Shown here in pieces: positions 1-7,891 of a stretch of 64,000 bases of DNA. How positions within the stretch are numbered: position 1 is the first letter of the stretch; each line of letters begins with the position of its first letter. Below the pieces are notes generated by a model. The model searched no databases. It was given only the letters and a program-made list of their open reading frames with translations, and was not told the origin of the DNA. The position numbers and the translations under genes were made by a program. Origin of the DNA: Clostridium sp. TW13 (GTDB lineage Bacteria > Bacillota > Clostridia > Clostridiales > Clostridiaceae). The stretch is from NCBI RefSeq assembly GCF_024345225.1, contig NZ_BROD01000001.1, positions 806,001 to 870,000 of the forward strand. Direction: 5' to 3'.

Positions 1-1079
1 ATTTAAATGGAGAGGCAGCTCGTTTCTCTTATATAACAGATATACAAAAGGATGATTCAGATGCTTCAGGAAAAACTTATAAGATAACATATTATAAGCT
101 TGGTGCAATGAATGATGAGACAAATAGACAAACTATGATTGTAACTAATGTTTCAGATGATCAGTTGGCTCAAATAAAACAAAGTAGAATCCTTTGGGCA
201 AATTCAGAAGGGGTTGCAACTAGAGGTGATGGCTCTACTATTAACAATGGAAATGCTATTACATCAGGAGAGTTGAAAATTTTTAGTCCAAGCTCTGGAG
301 AAGTAGCGGGTAATGCTTCAGTTCAAACAGATATAGATCAATATATTGATGAAGTAAATAAGTTAGCTAAAACTTTAGCTTTTGCTGTAAATACAATTCA
401 TAGTGGACTAGCCAATGGAAAACCGTCAAATGGAAATCCTGATAGAGATTATATGCCGTTTTTTGTAAATGGATCTGTTGCTAAATATAATGCTAGAGGC
501 GAAATGACAAATTTAGATGGTATTCTTGAAGGTGAGGATGGAATTACTGCTGAAAATATAACTGTGAACAAAGAAATAGTAGCGGATGTAATGAAAATAA
601 AGACTAAAACTAATGATGATTCTTATGCGTATACTTCATTGAATACCCAAGATGGTGAAGGAGATGGAAACAGAGCATTAGCTATAGCTCAACTTAGAAA
701 TTCATTATTAATGGTTCAAGATGTAGGAAAAACAATAAATACTAGAGAAGATCTGTTTAATACCAACAAAGAGGGAAATCTTCTTACTAATAATGGAATG
801 ACTGTACAAAATAATTTAAGTGGGATGACTTTAGATTCTTATTTTAAAAATACAATTAACACCTTAGGTGTACAATCTAAACAAGCTCAGGAAGTAGTTA
901 AAGGTCAACAAAATGTTTTGGATTCTTTACAACAACAAAGAGACTCTGTTTCAGGAGTAAGTTTAGATGAAGAAATGGCAAACTTAATACAATTTCAACA
1001 TTCATATACGGCTAATGCTAAGGTTATATCAACGATTGATCAATTATTGGATGTTGTAGTAAATGGGTTAATGAAATAG
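1..1079 (+). CDS. flgK: Flagellar hook-associated protein FlgK (HAP1), 5' end missing
   Basis: This is the C-terminal part of FlgK, which forms the first junction ring between hook and filament outside the cell. The reading frame is open from base 3 to the stop at 1079, so the true start lies before the window; the in-frame ATG at 108 is internal. The last 40 or so residues (FQHSYTANAKVISTIDQLLD) are the heptad-rich D0 helix typical of FlgK and FlgE-type axial proteins. The stop is 11 bases before flgL, with the flgL ribosome binding site in between, as expected for a shared flgK-flgL transcript. FlgK identity rests on this C-terminus and on flgL following it. Confidence 0.93.
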   Translation, partial: LNGEAARFSYITDIQKDDSDASGKTYKITYYKLGAMNDETNRQTMIVTNVSDDQLAQIKQSRILWANSEGVATRGDGSTINNGNAITSGELKIFSPSSGEVAGNASVQTDIDQYIDEVNKLAKTLAFAVNTIHSGLANGKPSNGNPDRDYMPFFVNGSVAKYNARGEMTNLDGILEGEDGITAENITVNKEIVADVMKIKTKTNDDSYAYTSLNTQDGEGDGNRALAIAQLRNSLLMVQDVGKTINTREDLFNTNKEGNLLTNNGMTVQNNLSGMTLDSYFKNTINTLGVQSKQAQEVVKGQQNVLDSLQQQRDSVSGVSLDEEMANLIQFQHSYTANAKVISTIDQLLDVVVNGLMK

Positions 1080-1090
1080 GAGGAGTTTAA

Positions 1091-2080
1091 ATGAGAGTTA
1101 CAAATAGAATGTTAGCAAATAACTTTCTAACAGACATGAGAAATAATCTTTCAAACTTAAAAACTGTGCAATCACAACTTTCATCAGGAAAAGAAATACG
1201 CAAACCATCAGATGATCCGTTTAAGGTTGCAAGAAGTATGGAATTGTATTCAGGTATACAAGCGAATAAGCAATATAATGAAAATATTAAGGATACATCT
1301 AACTGGCTTGATGCAACAGATACATCATTAGATCAGATAACAAATAATATGCAAAGAGTAAGGGAACTTCTTGTTAGTGCTGGTAATGCAGCTTATGGTT
1401 CAGATGAAAGATTAGCAATAAAGGATGAGTTGAATCAAAGGATAGAAGAAGTTGGACAAATATTAAATACTAACTTTGATGGCAAGTATCTTTTTGGCGG
1501 AACAAAGGTAACATCAACCCCAGTTGCGGTAAAGGCAGATTTAAATGGAAATAATAGAATAGCGTTTGCTGGTAAAGATGGTTCTGAGTTAGTACCAGGT
1601 ACTGGAGATCCAAATACAGATAATCAATTAAAGATGTTATCTACAAAGTTAAATACTGAAGTTTCTCAAGGAGTTTCTATGGACTATAATGTAACATCTT
1701 CTGAGCTTCTTAGTTTTACAAATGAGAAAGGAAAATCTATTAATGTATCAGATTTGTTAAATCAAATTGTAAATAATTTAGATGATCCATCTCAAGATGC
1801 AAAAAATAAGATTACTGGGGATAATCTTCAAGGAATTACGGATACTATTACTAATCTCTTAAAGGTAAGAGCAGAAGTAGGTGCAAAACAAAATAGAATG
1901 GAATCGGCTCAAGAAAAGAATCAGTCTGAAAATTATAATTTAACTGATATACTTTCTTCAAATGAAGATATAGATTATACAGAAAAGATGATGGATTATT
2001 CAGTTTTACGTTCTGTATACATGGCATCTTTGCAAACAAGTTCAAAGGTTATACAACCAACTCTATTAGATTACGTATAA
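1091..2080 (+). CDS. flgL: Flagellar hook-associated protein FlgL (HAP3)
   Basis: FlgL forms the second hook-filament junction layer, onto which flagellin polymerises. The 329-residue product has a flagellin-like N-terminal D0/D1 helix (MRVTNRMLANNFLTDMRNNL, then LSSGKEIRKPSDDP) and a matching C-terminal helix (SVLRSVYMASLQTSSKVIQP). Length is ordinary for the family. An AGGAGG ribosome binding site sits just before the ATG. It lies between flgK and fliW, the same order as in Bacillus subtilis. Confidence is high from both sequence and context. Confidence 0.95.
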   Translation: MRVTNRMLANNFLTDMRNNLSNLKTVQSQLSSGKEIRKPSDDPFKVARSMELYSGIQANKQYNENIKDTSNWLDATDTSLDQITNNMQRVRELLVSAGNAAYGSDERLAIKDELNQRIEEVGQILNTNFDGKYLFGGTKVTSTPVAVKADLNGNNRIAFAGKDGSELVPGTGDPNTDNQLKMLSTKLNTEVSQGVSMDYNVTSSELLSFTNEKGKSINVSDLLNQIVNNLDDPSQDAKNKITGDNLQGITDTITNLLKVRAEVGAKQNRMESAQEKNQSENYNLTDILSSNEDIDYTEKMMDYSVLRSVYMASLQTSSKVIQPTLLDYV

Positions 2081-2106
2081 TTTAATATTTTAGTAGGAGG
2101 AGAAAA

Positions 2107-2532
2107 ATGAAGTTTAATACAGCCTATAATGGTGAAATAAATTATGAAGAAAAAGATATAATAACAATAAAAAAAGGCATTCCTGGATTTAAAGGATTGA
2201 CTAAGTTTGTCATATTGGATGTAGAGGATAATGATGTATTTAAATTAATTCATTCTCTAGAGGATCCATCATTAGGTTTAATCATACTCTCTCCTTTTAG
2301 TGTTGTTGAAGACTATGAGATTAAATTAAGTGAAGAGGTAATTGCAGAACTTCAAATAGAGAAAGAACAAGATGTTGTCTTGTATAGTATAGTGACTTTA
2401 AATTCTGACTCAAGTAAGATAACAGCTAACCTTATGGCACCTATTGTTATAAATGTTGAAAAGAAGCTTGGCCAACAAGTGATTATAGAAAATAGTAAAT
2501 ATAAGATAAAAGAACCTATAATTCAGGGGTGA
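2107..2532 (+). CDS. fliW: Flagellar assembly factor FliW (CsrA antagonist)
   Basis: FliW is a small cytoplasmic protein that binds both CsrA and flagellin. In B. subtilis free FliW sequesters CsrA and releases flagellin mRNA for translation. The 141-residue product shows the family pattern: an early beta strand with the IKKGIPGF turn, then LILLSPF-like strands (here [17 protein letters not shown]), and a central [11 protein letters not shown] segment. The start follows AGGAGG. It is four bases upstream of csrA, so the regulator and its antagonist are made together, and the CsrA target hairpins lie about 3.5 kb downstream in the flagellin leaders. Confidence 0.95.
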   Translation: MKFNTAYNGEINYEEKDIITIKKGIPGFKGLTKFVILDVEDNDVFKLIHSLEDPSLGLIILSPFSVVEDYEIKLSEEVIAELQIEKEQDVVLYSIVTLNSDSSKITANLMAPIVINVEKKLGQQVIIENSKYKIKEPIIQG

Positions 2533-2536
2533 GAAT

Positions 2537-2752
2537 ATGTTAGTAGTTACAAGAAAAATTGGAGAAAGCATATTAATAGGTGATAACATAGAGGTTTCAA
2601 TCTCTAAAATAGAAGATGGTAGTGTGAAGATAGCTATTGAGGCACCTAAAGATATAAGAATTTTAAGAAAAGAGATTTATAAACAAGTTGAGCAAGAAAA
2701 TATAGAGGCAGCAGTGATAGATTTAAAAGTTTTAAAAGATATAAAAAAGTAG
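2537..2752 (+). CDS. csrA: Carbon storage regulator CsrA, translational repressor
   Basis: CsrA is a homodimeric RNA-binding protein that blocks ribosome access at ANGGA-containing hairpins. The 71-residue product begins [16 protein letters not shown] and keeps both key RNA-contact arginines, R6 near the N-terminus and R44 in IRILRKEIY. The C-terminus carries a short extra helix, as in Gram-positive CsrA, where it contacts FliW. It follows fliW by four bases. Its likely targets in this window are the two flagellin leaders at about 5862 and 6944. Confidence 0.96.
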   Translation: MLVVTRKIGESILIGDNIEVSISKIEDGSVKIAIEAPKDIRILRKEIYKQVEQENIEAAVIDLKVLKDIKK

Positions 2753-2764
2753 GGGGAGAAAAAT

Positions 2765-3109
2765 ATGGATGTTAAGTCCGTAAATGGAGTAAATAGTGCT
2801 GAAGTATATTCAAAATCTATAGAAAATACAACTGCTAAAAATGAATCAAACCAAGAAAATGATGAAAAATCAAGAGAAGAATATGAAAAATCTGTGCAAA
2901 AAGCAGTAGATAAGGTTAATAAATTTTTAGAAGATGAAGGAACTTATGCTAAACTTACAGCACATGATAAATTCAAGAATGAAATTATAGTTACGATAAT
3001 AGATAAGAAGACAAATGAAGTAGTAATGCAGGTCCCTTCTAAGAAAATTCTTGATATGGTAGCTAAGATGTGTGAAATGGCTGGAGTTATATTCGATAAG
3101 AAGGCATAG
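2765..3109 (+). CDS. flaG: FlaG family flagellar protein
   Basis: FlaG proteins are small products of filament operons; in some species they influence filament length, but the mechanism is not settled. The 114-residue protein has a polar, glutamate/lysine-rich N-terminal half (SNQENDEKSREEYEKSVQKA) and a compact C-terminal domain. The C-terminal domain includes LTAHDKFKNEIIVTIIDKKT and VMQVPSKKILDMVAKM, the conserved FlaG block with the IP/VPS-K motif. The start follows an AGGGGGAGA ribosome binding site. Position between csrA and fliS-fliD supports the call. Confidence 0.88.
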   Translation: MDVKSVNGVNSAEVYSKSIENTTAKNESNQENDEKSREEYEKSVQKAVDKVNKFLEDEGTYAKLTAHDKFKNEIIVTIIDKKTNEVVMQVPSKKILDMVAKMCEMAGVIFDKKA

Positions 3110-3126
3110 TTTAGGGGTGGTTTTCT

Positions 3127-3432
3127 ATGCAATATATAATTAATAAAATTGATACGGATATAAGAAGAAAGGTTTTAGAAAAAACCAAAGATGGGAAAGT
3201 TCATAGAAAAGATGAAATTAGTAGAATTAATGAGATGAAGGATCATGGAGAACATTTAGATGAGAAATCTAAAAAGAAAAATGAGGAAAAGCATTTTTCT
3301 GAAGTTCTAGAGGATGTAAAAAAGGTTACAGTGGAAGCAGTGAAGCTAGAGTCTGTAAAAATTGATGCACAGCTAAATTCTAAAGAAAAGAAAATAGAAA
3401 AAAAAGGAGTATTCTTAGATATAAAGAAATAG
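3127..3432 (+). CDS. Small lysine-rich protein of unknown function
   Basis: I do not recognise this 101-residue product. It is highly charged, rich in Lys and Glu, with no membrane segment or signal peptide and a likely coiled, helical middle part (FSEVLEDVKKVTVEAVKLES). It is co-oriented and tightly spaced: 17 bases after flaG and 10 bases before fliS, with GGGGTGG upstream of the ATG. Its place among filament genes suggests a filament-assembly accessory or chaperone-like role, but that is only context. No cysteines or catalytic-looking motifs are visible. Confidence 0.7.
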   Translation: MQYIINKIDTDIRRKVLEKTKDGKVHRKDEISRINEMKDHGEHLDEKSKKKNEEKHFSEVLEDVKKVTVEAVKLESVKIDAQLNSKEKKIEKKGVFLDIKK

Positions 3433-3442
3433 GAGGAATAAG

Positions 3443-3820
3443 ATGTATACTCAAGGATATAGCATTTATAAAAATAACAGTGTTAATTATGCATCGAAGG
3501 ATAAATTATTATTAATGTTGGTAGACGGAGCTGTAAAATTTTCTAAGATGGCTAGACAAGCTATAATTGATAAAAACATTAAAAAAGCTCATGAAAATAT
3601 TATAAAGACTGAAAATATATTTGGAGAATTAATGGTAAGTTTAGACAGATCACAAGGTGAATGGACTGACCAAATATTCAGTGTTTATGAATTTATAAAT
3701 TATAAATTAGTAGAAGCTAACTTAACCAAAAAAGTTGAGGTAATAGATGAAGCAATACCATTGATAGAGGAAATAAGAGATCTTTGGTATGAAGTAGATA
3801 AAAGAGCTAAAAGAGCATAA
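3443..3820 (+). CDS. fliS: Flagellin export chaperone FliS
   Basis: FliS binds the C-terminal helix of flagellin in the cytosol and stops premature polymerisation. The 125-residue helical protein carries the family signature at its start (YSIYKNNSVNYASKDKLLLM, then LVDGAVKF) and the mid-protein ENI-KTENIFGELMVSLD block. Length matches the family. An AGGAGG site precedes the ATG. It lies immediately upstream of fliD, its usual neighbour, and two kilobases upstream of its client flagellins. Confidence 0.95.
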   Translation: MYTQGYSIYKNNSVNYASKDKLLLMLVDGAVKFSKMARQAIIDKNIKKAHENIIKTENIFGELMVSLDRSQGEWTDQIFSVYEFINYKLVEANLTKKVEVIDEAIPLIEEIRDLWYEVDKRAKRA

Positions 3821-3834
3821 AGGATGGTGTTAGT

Positions 3835-5424
3835 ATGACTACAAGAATAAGTGGATTGGCTTCCGGCTTAGATACTGATTCAATTATTAAGGAAACTATG
3901 AAGCCTTATCAAACAAAGGTTGATCAAAAGAAACAAGAAAGAGATGTAACTCAATATCAACAGGATCAATATAGAGAACTAGTAAAGGCATCTCAAGATT
4001 TTTATAATAAGTATTTTGATATTACAAAATCAGATAGTTTGTTAAGAGATGGATCTTATAAAACTGTAAGTTTTAGTGCAGGAGATGGTTCTGATACAGC
4101 AACTAATAGTGCACCTGTAACAGCTAAAGGATTAGCTGGTGCAGCAGTAGATAATTATAAGGTAGAAGTACAAGCATTGGCGCAGCCTGCCAAACAGACA
4201 ATTACTCCTGCACAACTATCTGCTATGAAAGCTTTGGAAGTTAAAATAAATGGACAAGATGTAACGGTAGTAAGAGGGACACAAAATGATACTGATTTTA
4301 TAAGTAGTATTAATTCTAAGTTTAATTCTTTGGGAATGAGATTAACTCAAAGTGCTTTTAATGGTGGTAATTATACATTATCAACTAATAATACAGGTGA
4401 ATCTGCTAAATTTGATTTAATTACTACTACAGCAGGTACTAATACCACTACTGTAGATGCAAAGGGTAATACTATAATTGATACAAGCCAAGCAGGAGCA
4501 ACAACTACCGCTGGAATACAAGGAACTAAGGCTAGTGTAAAAATAACAAATTCTGCGGGACAAACTGTTGATTATAATGGAGATAGTAATACTACTGTTA
4601 TAGATAATGTACAATTTAACTTTAATGGAGTTACTGGAGCATTTGGAAATACTACTGATATTAATGGAAACCATGTTCCTAGTGCTACAGCAGTTAATTT
4701 AACAGGAAGAACAGATGTTAAAGATTTAAAGGATAAGATAGTTGGTTTTATAAATGACTATAATACTTTGCTTGGGAAAATAAATACTAAGATTTATGAG
4801 ACAAGAGATAAGAATTATATGCCGTTAACAGATGATCAAAAAGCATCTATGAGTGATTCTCAAATTCAAAAGTGGGAAACTAAGGCTCAGACAGGGCTTT
4901 TAAGAAGAGATTCAGATCTTCAAAGAATTGCTGACAATATGAAGAGTGCCATGGGAGCAACACAATCATTATTACAATCCAGTGGATTGAGCTTGGAGAA
5001 AATAGGGATAAAGCCTGTACAGAACTATCAAGATAAGAATGGGCTTTATACAGTAGATGAAGAAAAATTAACTACTGCACTTCAAACTAATGGAGATCAA
5101 ATTAAAACTATGTTTACTAAATTGCCATCTAGTGATACGGCTGAGGATGGTGGAATACTACAAAAATTAAAGAAAGTGCTGAATGATGAGACAATTAGTT
5201 CAGATTCACCTTTGTCTAAGAAGGCAGGTTTTGAAGGAACAGCTACTTTCTATGATAATGAATTAACTAGACAGCTGGCTGAAGAAAAGAAGAAAATTGA
5301 CGAGATGACAGCTGACTTAACTGATAGAGAAAATAAGTTATATTCAAAATATTCTAAGCTTGAAAGTGCTATGAATTCATTAAATTCTCAACAATCTTGG
5401 TTCTCACAACAGATGGGTCAATAA
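3835..5424 (+). CDS. fliD: Flagellar cap protein FliD (HAP2)
   Basis: FliD forms the filament cap under which flagellin subunits fold. The 529-residue protein starts with the FliD N-terminal motif (RISGLASGLDTDSIIKETM) and has a Thr/Ala/Asn-rich variable middle (about residues 85-290). It ends in the FliD_C coiled-coil region (LTRQLAEEKKKIDEMTADL and FSQQMGQ). The ATG follows AGGATGG. Its stop codon shares one base with the start of the next gene (TAATG), so the two are probably translationally coupled. Confidence 0.95.
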   Translation: MTTRISGLASGLDTDSIIKETMKPYQTKVDQKKQERDVTQYQQDQYRELVKASQDFYNKYFDITKSDSLLRDGSYKTVSFSAGDGSDTATNSAPVTAKGLAGAAVDNYKVEVQALAQPAKQTITPAQLSAMKALEVKINGQDVTVVRGTQNDTDFISSINSKFNSLGMRLTQSAFNGGNYTLSTNNTGESAKFDLITTTAGTNTTTVDAKGNTIIDTSQAGATTTAGIQGTKASVKITNSAGQTVDYNGDSNTTVIDNVQFNFNGVTGAFGNTTDINGNHVPSATAVNLTGRTDVKDLKDKIVGFINDYNTLLGKINTKIYETRDKNYMPLTDDQKASMSDSQIQKWETKAQTGLLRRDSDLQRIADNMKSAMGATQSLLQSSGLSLEKIGIKPVQNYQDKNGLYTVDEEKLTTALQTNGDQIKTMFTKLPSSDTAEDGGILQKLKKVLNDETISSDSPLSKKAGFEGTATFYDNELTRQLAEEKKKIDEMTADLTDRENKLYSKYSKLESAMNSLNSQQSWFSQQMGQ

Positions 5425-5753
5425 TGAGGTTAGAAGAACTGCTTATTGAATATAAGCATTTATCAGAGCAAATAATTTTAGAGGCAAAGAGTGAAGCTAA
5501 TATTCAACCGTTGCTTGAAAAGAGGCAAGCTATTATTAATAATGTTGATTCGTTGCAATACAGTAAAGATGAATTTATTAATATTGCTAAATCTTTAGGA
5601 CTAATGGAATTAGAAAAAGAATTAACTTTAGCTGTAGCCAAGGAGAAGAATGAACTCAGAACCAAGCTTGATAGGGTGAGAAAAACAAAATTAGCTAGGA
5701 ATATGTATGAGAATAGTAAGGTTAAATCAAATGGTTTTTATGCTAAAATTTAA
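5424..5753 (+). CDS. FliT-like small flagellar protein
   Basis: This 109-residue helical protein starts at the ATG that overlaps the fliD stop by one base. A longer in-frame start at 5397 would lie 28 bases inside fliD and is less likely. Size, predicted all-helical content (MRLEELLIEYKHLSEQIILE) and position directly after fliD match FliT-type proteins, which act as FliD chaperones. Sequence similarity that I can judge by eye is weak, so the name is mainly positional. It is followed by the flagellin promoter region with no evident terminator. Confidence 0.65.
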   Translation: MRLEELLIEYKHLSEQIILEAKSEANIQPLLEKRQAIINNVDSLQYSKDEFINIAKSLGLMELEKELTLAVAKEKNELRTKLDRVRKTKLARNMYENSKVKSNGFYAKI

Positions 5754-5799
5754 TACTTAAAATTCTATAAAAAAATTTAAAAAGAAATTAAAAAAACTC

Positions 5800-5826
5800 T
5801 AAAGTAAATAAAAAGCTTAGCGATAA
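5800..5826 (+). promoter_or_regulatory. Sigma-D (FliA) type promoter of flagellin copy 1
   Basis: TAAAGTAA at 5800-5807 and AGCGATAA at 5819-5826 are separated by exactly 11 bases. This fits the sigma-28/sigma-D consensus TAAA...(C)CGATAA with standard spacing. The fliA gene of this window (44244) would supply the sigma factor. The expected transcript start is near 5834, giving a leader of about 70 bases. Confidence 0.88.
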
Positions 5827-5835
5827 TATAAACAT

Positions 5836-5895
5836 AAGGTTGAAAAACCTTAAAAAATAAAGGACAAGGAAGTCCGCTTTAAAAATCAAGGAGGA
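5836..5895 (+). promoter_or_regulatory. Flagellin leader with tetraloop hairpin and two CsrA-type sites (copy 1)
   Basis: Three elements lie in order. First is a perfect hairpin, AAGGTT-GAAA-AACCTT (5836-5851), with a GNRA loop at the mRNA 5' end, probably stabilising it. Second is GGAC-AAGGAA-GTCC (5862-5875), a hairpin that presents the CsrA core motif AAGGA in its loop. Third is AAGGAGGA (5888-5895), which contains the ribosome binding site and a second GGA motif. This is the same two-site layout known for hag mRNA in B. subtilis, where CsrA bridges the upstream hairpin and the ribosome binding site. Confidence 0.8.
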
Positions 5896-5902
5896 ATTTA
5901 TT

Positions 5903-6712
5903 ATGGTAATTAATCACAATATGAGCGCAATGAATGCTCAAAGACAACTTGGTGTTAACACTGGAGCTCAATCAAAGTCAATTGAAAAATTAAGCTCAGG
6001 TTTAAGAATCAACAGAGCTGGAGATGACGCTGCAGGTCTTGCAATTTCTGAAAAAATGAGAGGACAAATCAGAGGTCTTGATCAAGCTTCAAGAAACTCA
6101 CAAGATGGTATCTCTTTATTACAAACAGCTGAAGGTGCTGTAAATGAAACTCACTCAATTCTACAAAGAATGAGAGAATTATCAGTACAATCTTCAAATG
6201 GAACTTATACATCTACAGATAGAGCTGCTATACAAAAGGAGTTCAATCAATTAAGATCAGAAGTTACAAGAATAGGACAACAAACTGAATTTAATACTCA
6301 AAAGTTATTAAATGCAGGAAAGACTATATCTTTCCAAGTTGGAGCAAATAGTGGACAAACTATATCTATCGATTTAAAATCTATGGGAGCTACTGGATTA
6401 AACATTACAGGTGCTACAGTATCAACTCAAGCTGGAGCTCAATCTGCAATAACAACTATTCAAAAGGCAATTGAAGATGTTTCATCATTCAGAGCTGATT
6501 TAGGATCTGTTCAAAACAGATTAGAACACACAATAGCTGCTGATGATAATACATCAGAAAACATCCAAGCTGCAGAAAGTAGAGTTAGAGACGTAGATAT
6601 GGCTAAGGAAATGATGAGCTACTCAAAGAGTAAGATCCTTGCTAGTGCTGCTCAATCAATGCTTGCTCAAGCTAACCAAGCACCACAAAACGTTCTACAA
6701 TTATTACAATAG
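5903..6712 (+). CDS. hag: Flagellin, copy 1
   Basis: This is the main filament subunit, secreted by the flagellar export apparatus. The 269-residue protein is short, with N-terminal D0/D1 helices ([32 protein letters not shown]) and C-terminal helices ([19 protein letters not shown]). Only a small Ser/Thr-rich centre (about residues 150-190) lies between them, the likely surface-exposed and glycosylated part. The ATG follows AAGGAGGA by eight bases. The product is identical to that of the gene at 6985. Glycosylation is inferred from the Maf and nonulosonate genes that follow. Confidence 0.97.
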   Translation: MVINHNMSAMNAQRQLGVNTGAQSKSIEKLSSGLRINRAGDDAAGLAISEKMRGQIRGLDQASRNSQDGISLLQTAEGAVNETHSILQRMRELSVQSSNGTYTSTDRAAIQKEFNQLRSEVTRIGQQTEFNTQKLLNAGKTISFQVGANSGQTISIDLKSMGATGLNITGATVSTQAGAQSAITTIQKAIEDVSSFRADLGSVQNRLEHTIAADDNTSENIQAAESRVRDVDMAKEMMSYSKSKILASAAQSMLAQANQAPQNVLQLLQ

Positions 6713-6729
6713 TAGAATTCTATTGGAAG

Positions 6730-6757
6730 AAAGAGTGTCAATTGACACTCTTTTTTT
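6730..6757 (+). terminator. Rho-independent terminator of flagellin copy 1
   Basis: A perfect stem, AAGAGTGTC-AATT-GACACTCTT, is followed by a run of seven T, 18 bases after the stop codon. Confidence 0.93.
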
Positions 6758-6881
6758 GTTAAATAAAGTTTGATCAATACTATTTCAGAGAGCATAAAGA
6801 CTCTGCTAGAATTGACTTAAAATGTATGAAAAATAAGTTGTTAAAATAGATAAAAAAATAGTTAATAAAATAAAAAAACTC

Positions 6882-6908
6882 TAAAGTAAATAAAAAGCTT
6901 AGCGATAA
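6882..6908 (+). promoter_or_regulatory. Sigma-D (FliA) type promoter of flagellin copy 2
   Basis: TAAAGTAA (6882-6889), an 11-base spacer and AGCGATAA (6901-6908) match the copy 1 promoter base for base. Confidence 0.88.
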
Positions 6909-6917
6909 TATAAACAT

Positions 6918-6977
6918 AAGGTTGAAAAACCTTAAAAAATAAAGGACAAGGAAGTCCGCTTTAAAAATCAAGGAGGA
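6918..6977 (+). promoter_or_regulatory. Flagellin leader with CsrA-type sites (copy 2)
   Basis: This repeats the copy 1 leader: tetraloop hairpin at 6918-6933, CsrA-type hairpin with AAGGA in the loop at 6944-6957, and AAGGAGGA at 6970-6977. Both flagellin mRNAs should therefore respond equally to CsrA/FliW. Confidence 0.8.
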
Positions 6978-6984
6978 ATTTATT

Positions 6985-7794
6985 ATGGTAATTAATCACA
7001 ATATGAGCGCAATGAATGCTCAAAGACAACTTGGTGTTAACACTGGAGCTCAATCAAAGTCAATTGAAAAATTAAGCTCAGGTTTAAGAATCAACAGAGC
7101 TGGAGATGACGCTGCAGGTCTTGCAATTTCTGAAAAAATGAGAGGACAAATCAGAGGTCTTGATCAAGCTTCAAGAAACTCACAAGATGGTATCTCTTTA
7201 TTACAAACAGCTGAAGGTGCTGTAAATGAAACTCACTCAATTCTACAAAGAATGAGAGAATTATCAGTACAATCTTCAAATGGAACTTATACATCTACAG
7301 ATAGAGCTGCTATACAAAAGGAGTTCAATCAATTAAGATCAGAAGTTACAAGAATAGGACAACAAACTGAATTTAATACTCAAAAGTTATTAAATGCAGG
7401 AAAGACTATATCTTTCCAAGTTGGAGCAAATAGTGGACAAACTATATCTATCGATTTAAAATCTATGGGAGCTACTGGATTAAACATTACAGGTGCTACA
7501 GTATCAACTCAAGCTGGAGCTCAATCTGCAATAACAACTATTCAAAAGGCAATTGAAGATGTTTCATCATTCAGAGCTGATTTAGGATCTGTTCAAAACA
7601 GATTAGAACACACAATAGCTGCTGATGATAATACATCAGAAAACATCCAAGCTGCAGAAAGTAGAGTTAGAGACGTAGATATGGCTAAGGAAATGATGAG
7701 CTACTCAAAGAGTAAGATCCTTGCTAGTGCTGCTCAATCAATGCTTGCTCAAGCTAACCAAGCACCACAAAACGTTCTACAATTATTACAATAG
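6985..7794 (+). CDS. hag: Flagellin, copy 2
   Basis: The gene encodes a 269-residue flagellin with the same protein sequence as the gene at 5903, and the same DNA by eye, including all control signals. Two identical highly expressed copies raise flagellin gene dosage without changing the antigen. The open question is whether the duplication is stable, since 969 bp of direct repeat allows deletion or amplification by homologous recombination. The gene ends at a perfect-stem terminator and is followed by a glycosyltransferase-type gene with its own promoter. Confidence 0.97.
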   Translation: MVINHNMSAMNAQRQLGVNTGAQSKSIEKLSSGLRINRAGDDAAGLAISEKMRGQIRGLDQASRNSQDGISLLQTAEGAVNETHSILQRMRELSVQSSNGTYTSTDRAAIQKEFNQLRSEVTRIGQQTEFNTQKLLNAGKTISFQVGANSGQTISIDLKSMGATGLNITGATVSTQAGAQSAITTIQKAIEDVSSFRADLGSVQNRLEHTIAADDNTSENIQAAESRVRDVDMAKEMMSYSKSKILASAAQSMLAQANQAPQNVLQLLQ

Positions 7795-7811
7795 TAGAAT
7801 TCTATTGGAAG

Positions 7812-7840
7812 AAAGAGTGTCAATTGACACTCTTTTTTTT
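7812..7840 (+). terminator. Rho-independent terminator of flagellin copy 2
   Basis: The stem is the same as in copy 1 (AAGAGTGTC-AATT-GACACTCTT) and is followed by eight T. The next promoter starts only three bases later. Confidence 0.93.
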
Positions 7841-7842
7841 GT

Positions 7843-7869
7843 TAAAGAAAGTTGAGAAAAATACGATAA
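7843..7869 (+). promoter_or_regulatory. Sigma-D (FliA) type promoter of the maf genes
   Basis: TAAAGAAA (7843-7850), an 11-base spacer and TACGATAA (7862-7869) fit the same consensus and spacing as the flagellin promoters. No CsrA-type hairpin is visible in the short leader. Transcription of the Maf genes thus appears coupled to flagellin synthesis. Confidence 0.82.
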
Positions 7870-7891
7870 ATACCTCATAAGGAGTGAGATT

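Larger units (their letters stand above)
5789..6757 (+). repeat. Flagellin unit, copy 1 of a 969-bp direct repeat
   Basis: Bases 5789-6757 and 6871-7839 read the same at every position I compared, an offset of exactly 1082. The unit contains the sigma-D type promoter, leader, flagellin gene and terminator. Identity starts at the T before a run of seven A and ends in the terminator T run, where the second copy has one extra T. The 113 bases between the copies are unique. Absence of even silent differences points to very recent duplication or ongoing gene conversion. Confidence 0.95.
6871..7839 (+). repeat. Flagellin unit, copy 2 of a 969-bp direct repeat
   Basis: This is the second copy of the unit at 5789-6757. 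It differs only beyond the boundaries: its T run has eight T instead of seven, and the following sequence holds a functional-looking sigma-D type promoter for the maf gene. In copy 1 the corresponding sequence has lost the CGATAA box. Confidence 0.95.

Noticed and set aside
6758-6790. TAAAGTTT box after flagellin copy 1 as a promoter
   Set aside because: The -35-like box is good, but no CGATAA box lies at the required distance, unlike after copy 2.
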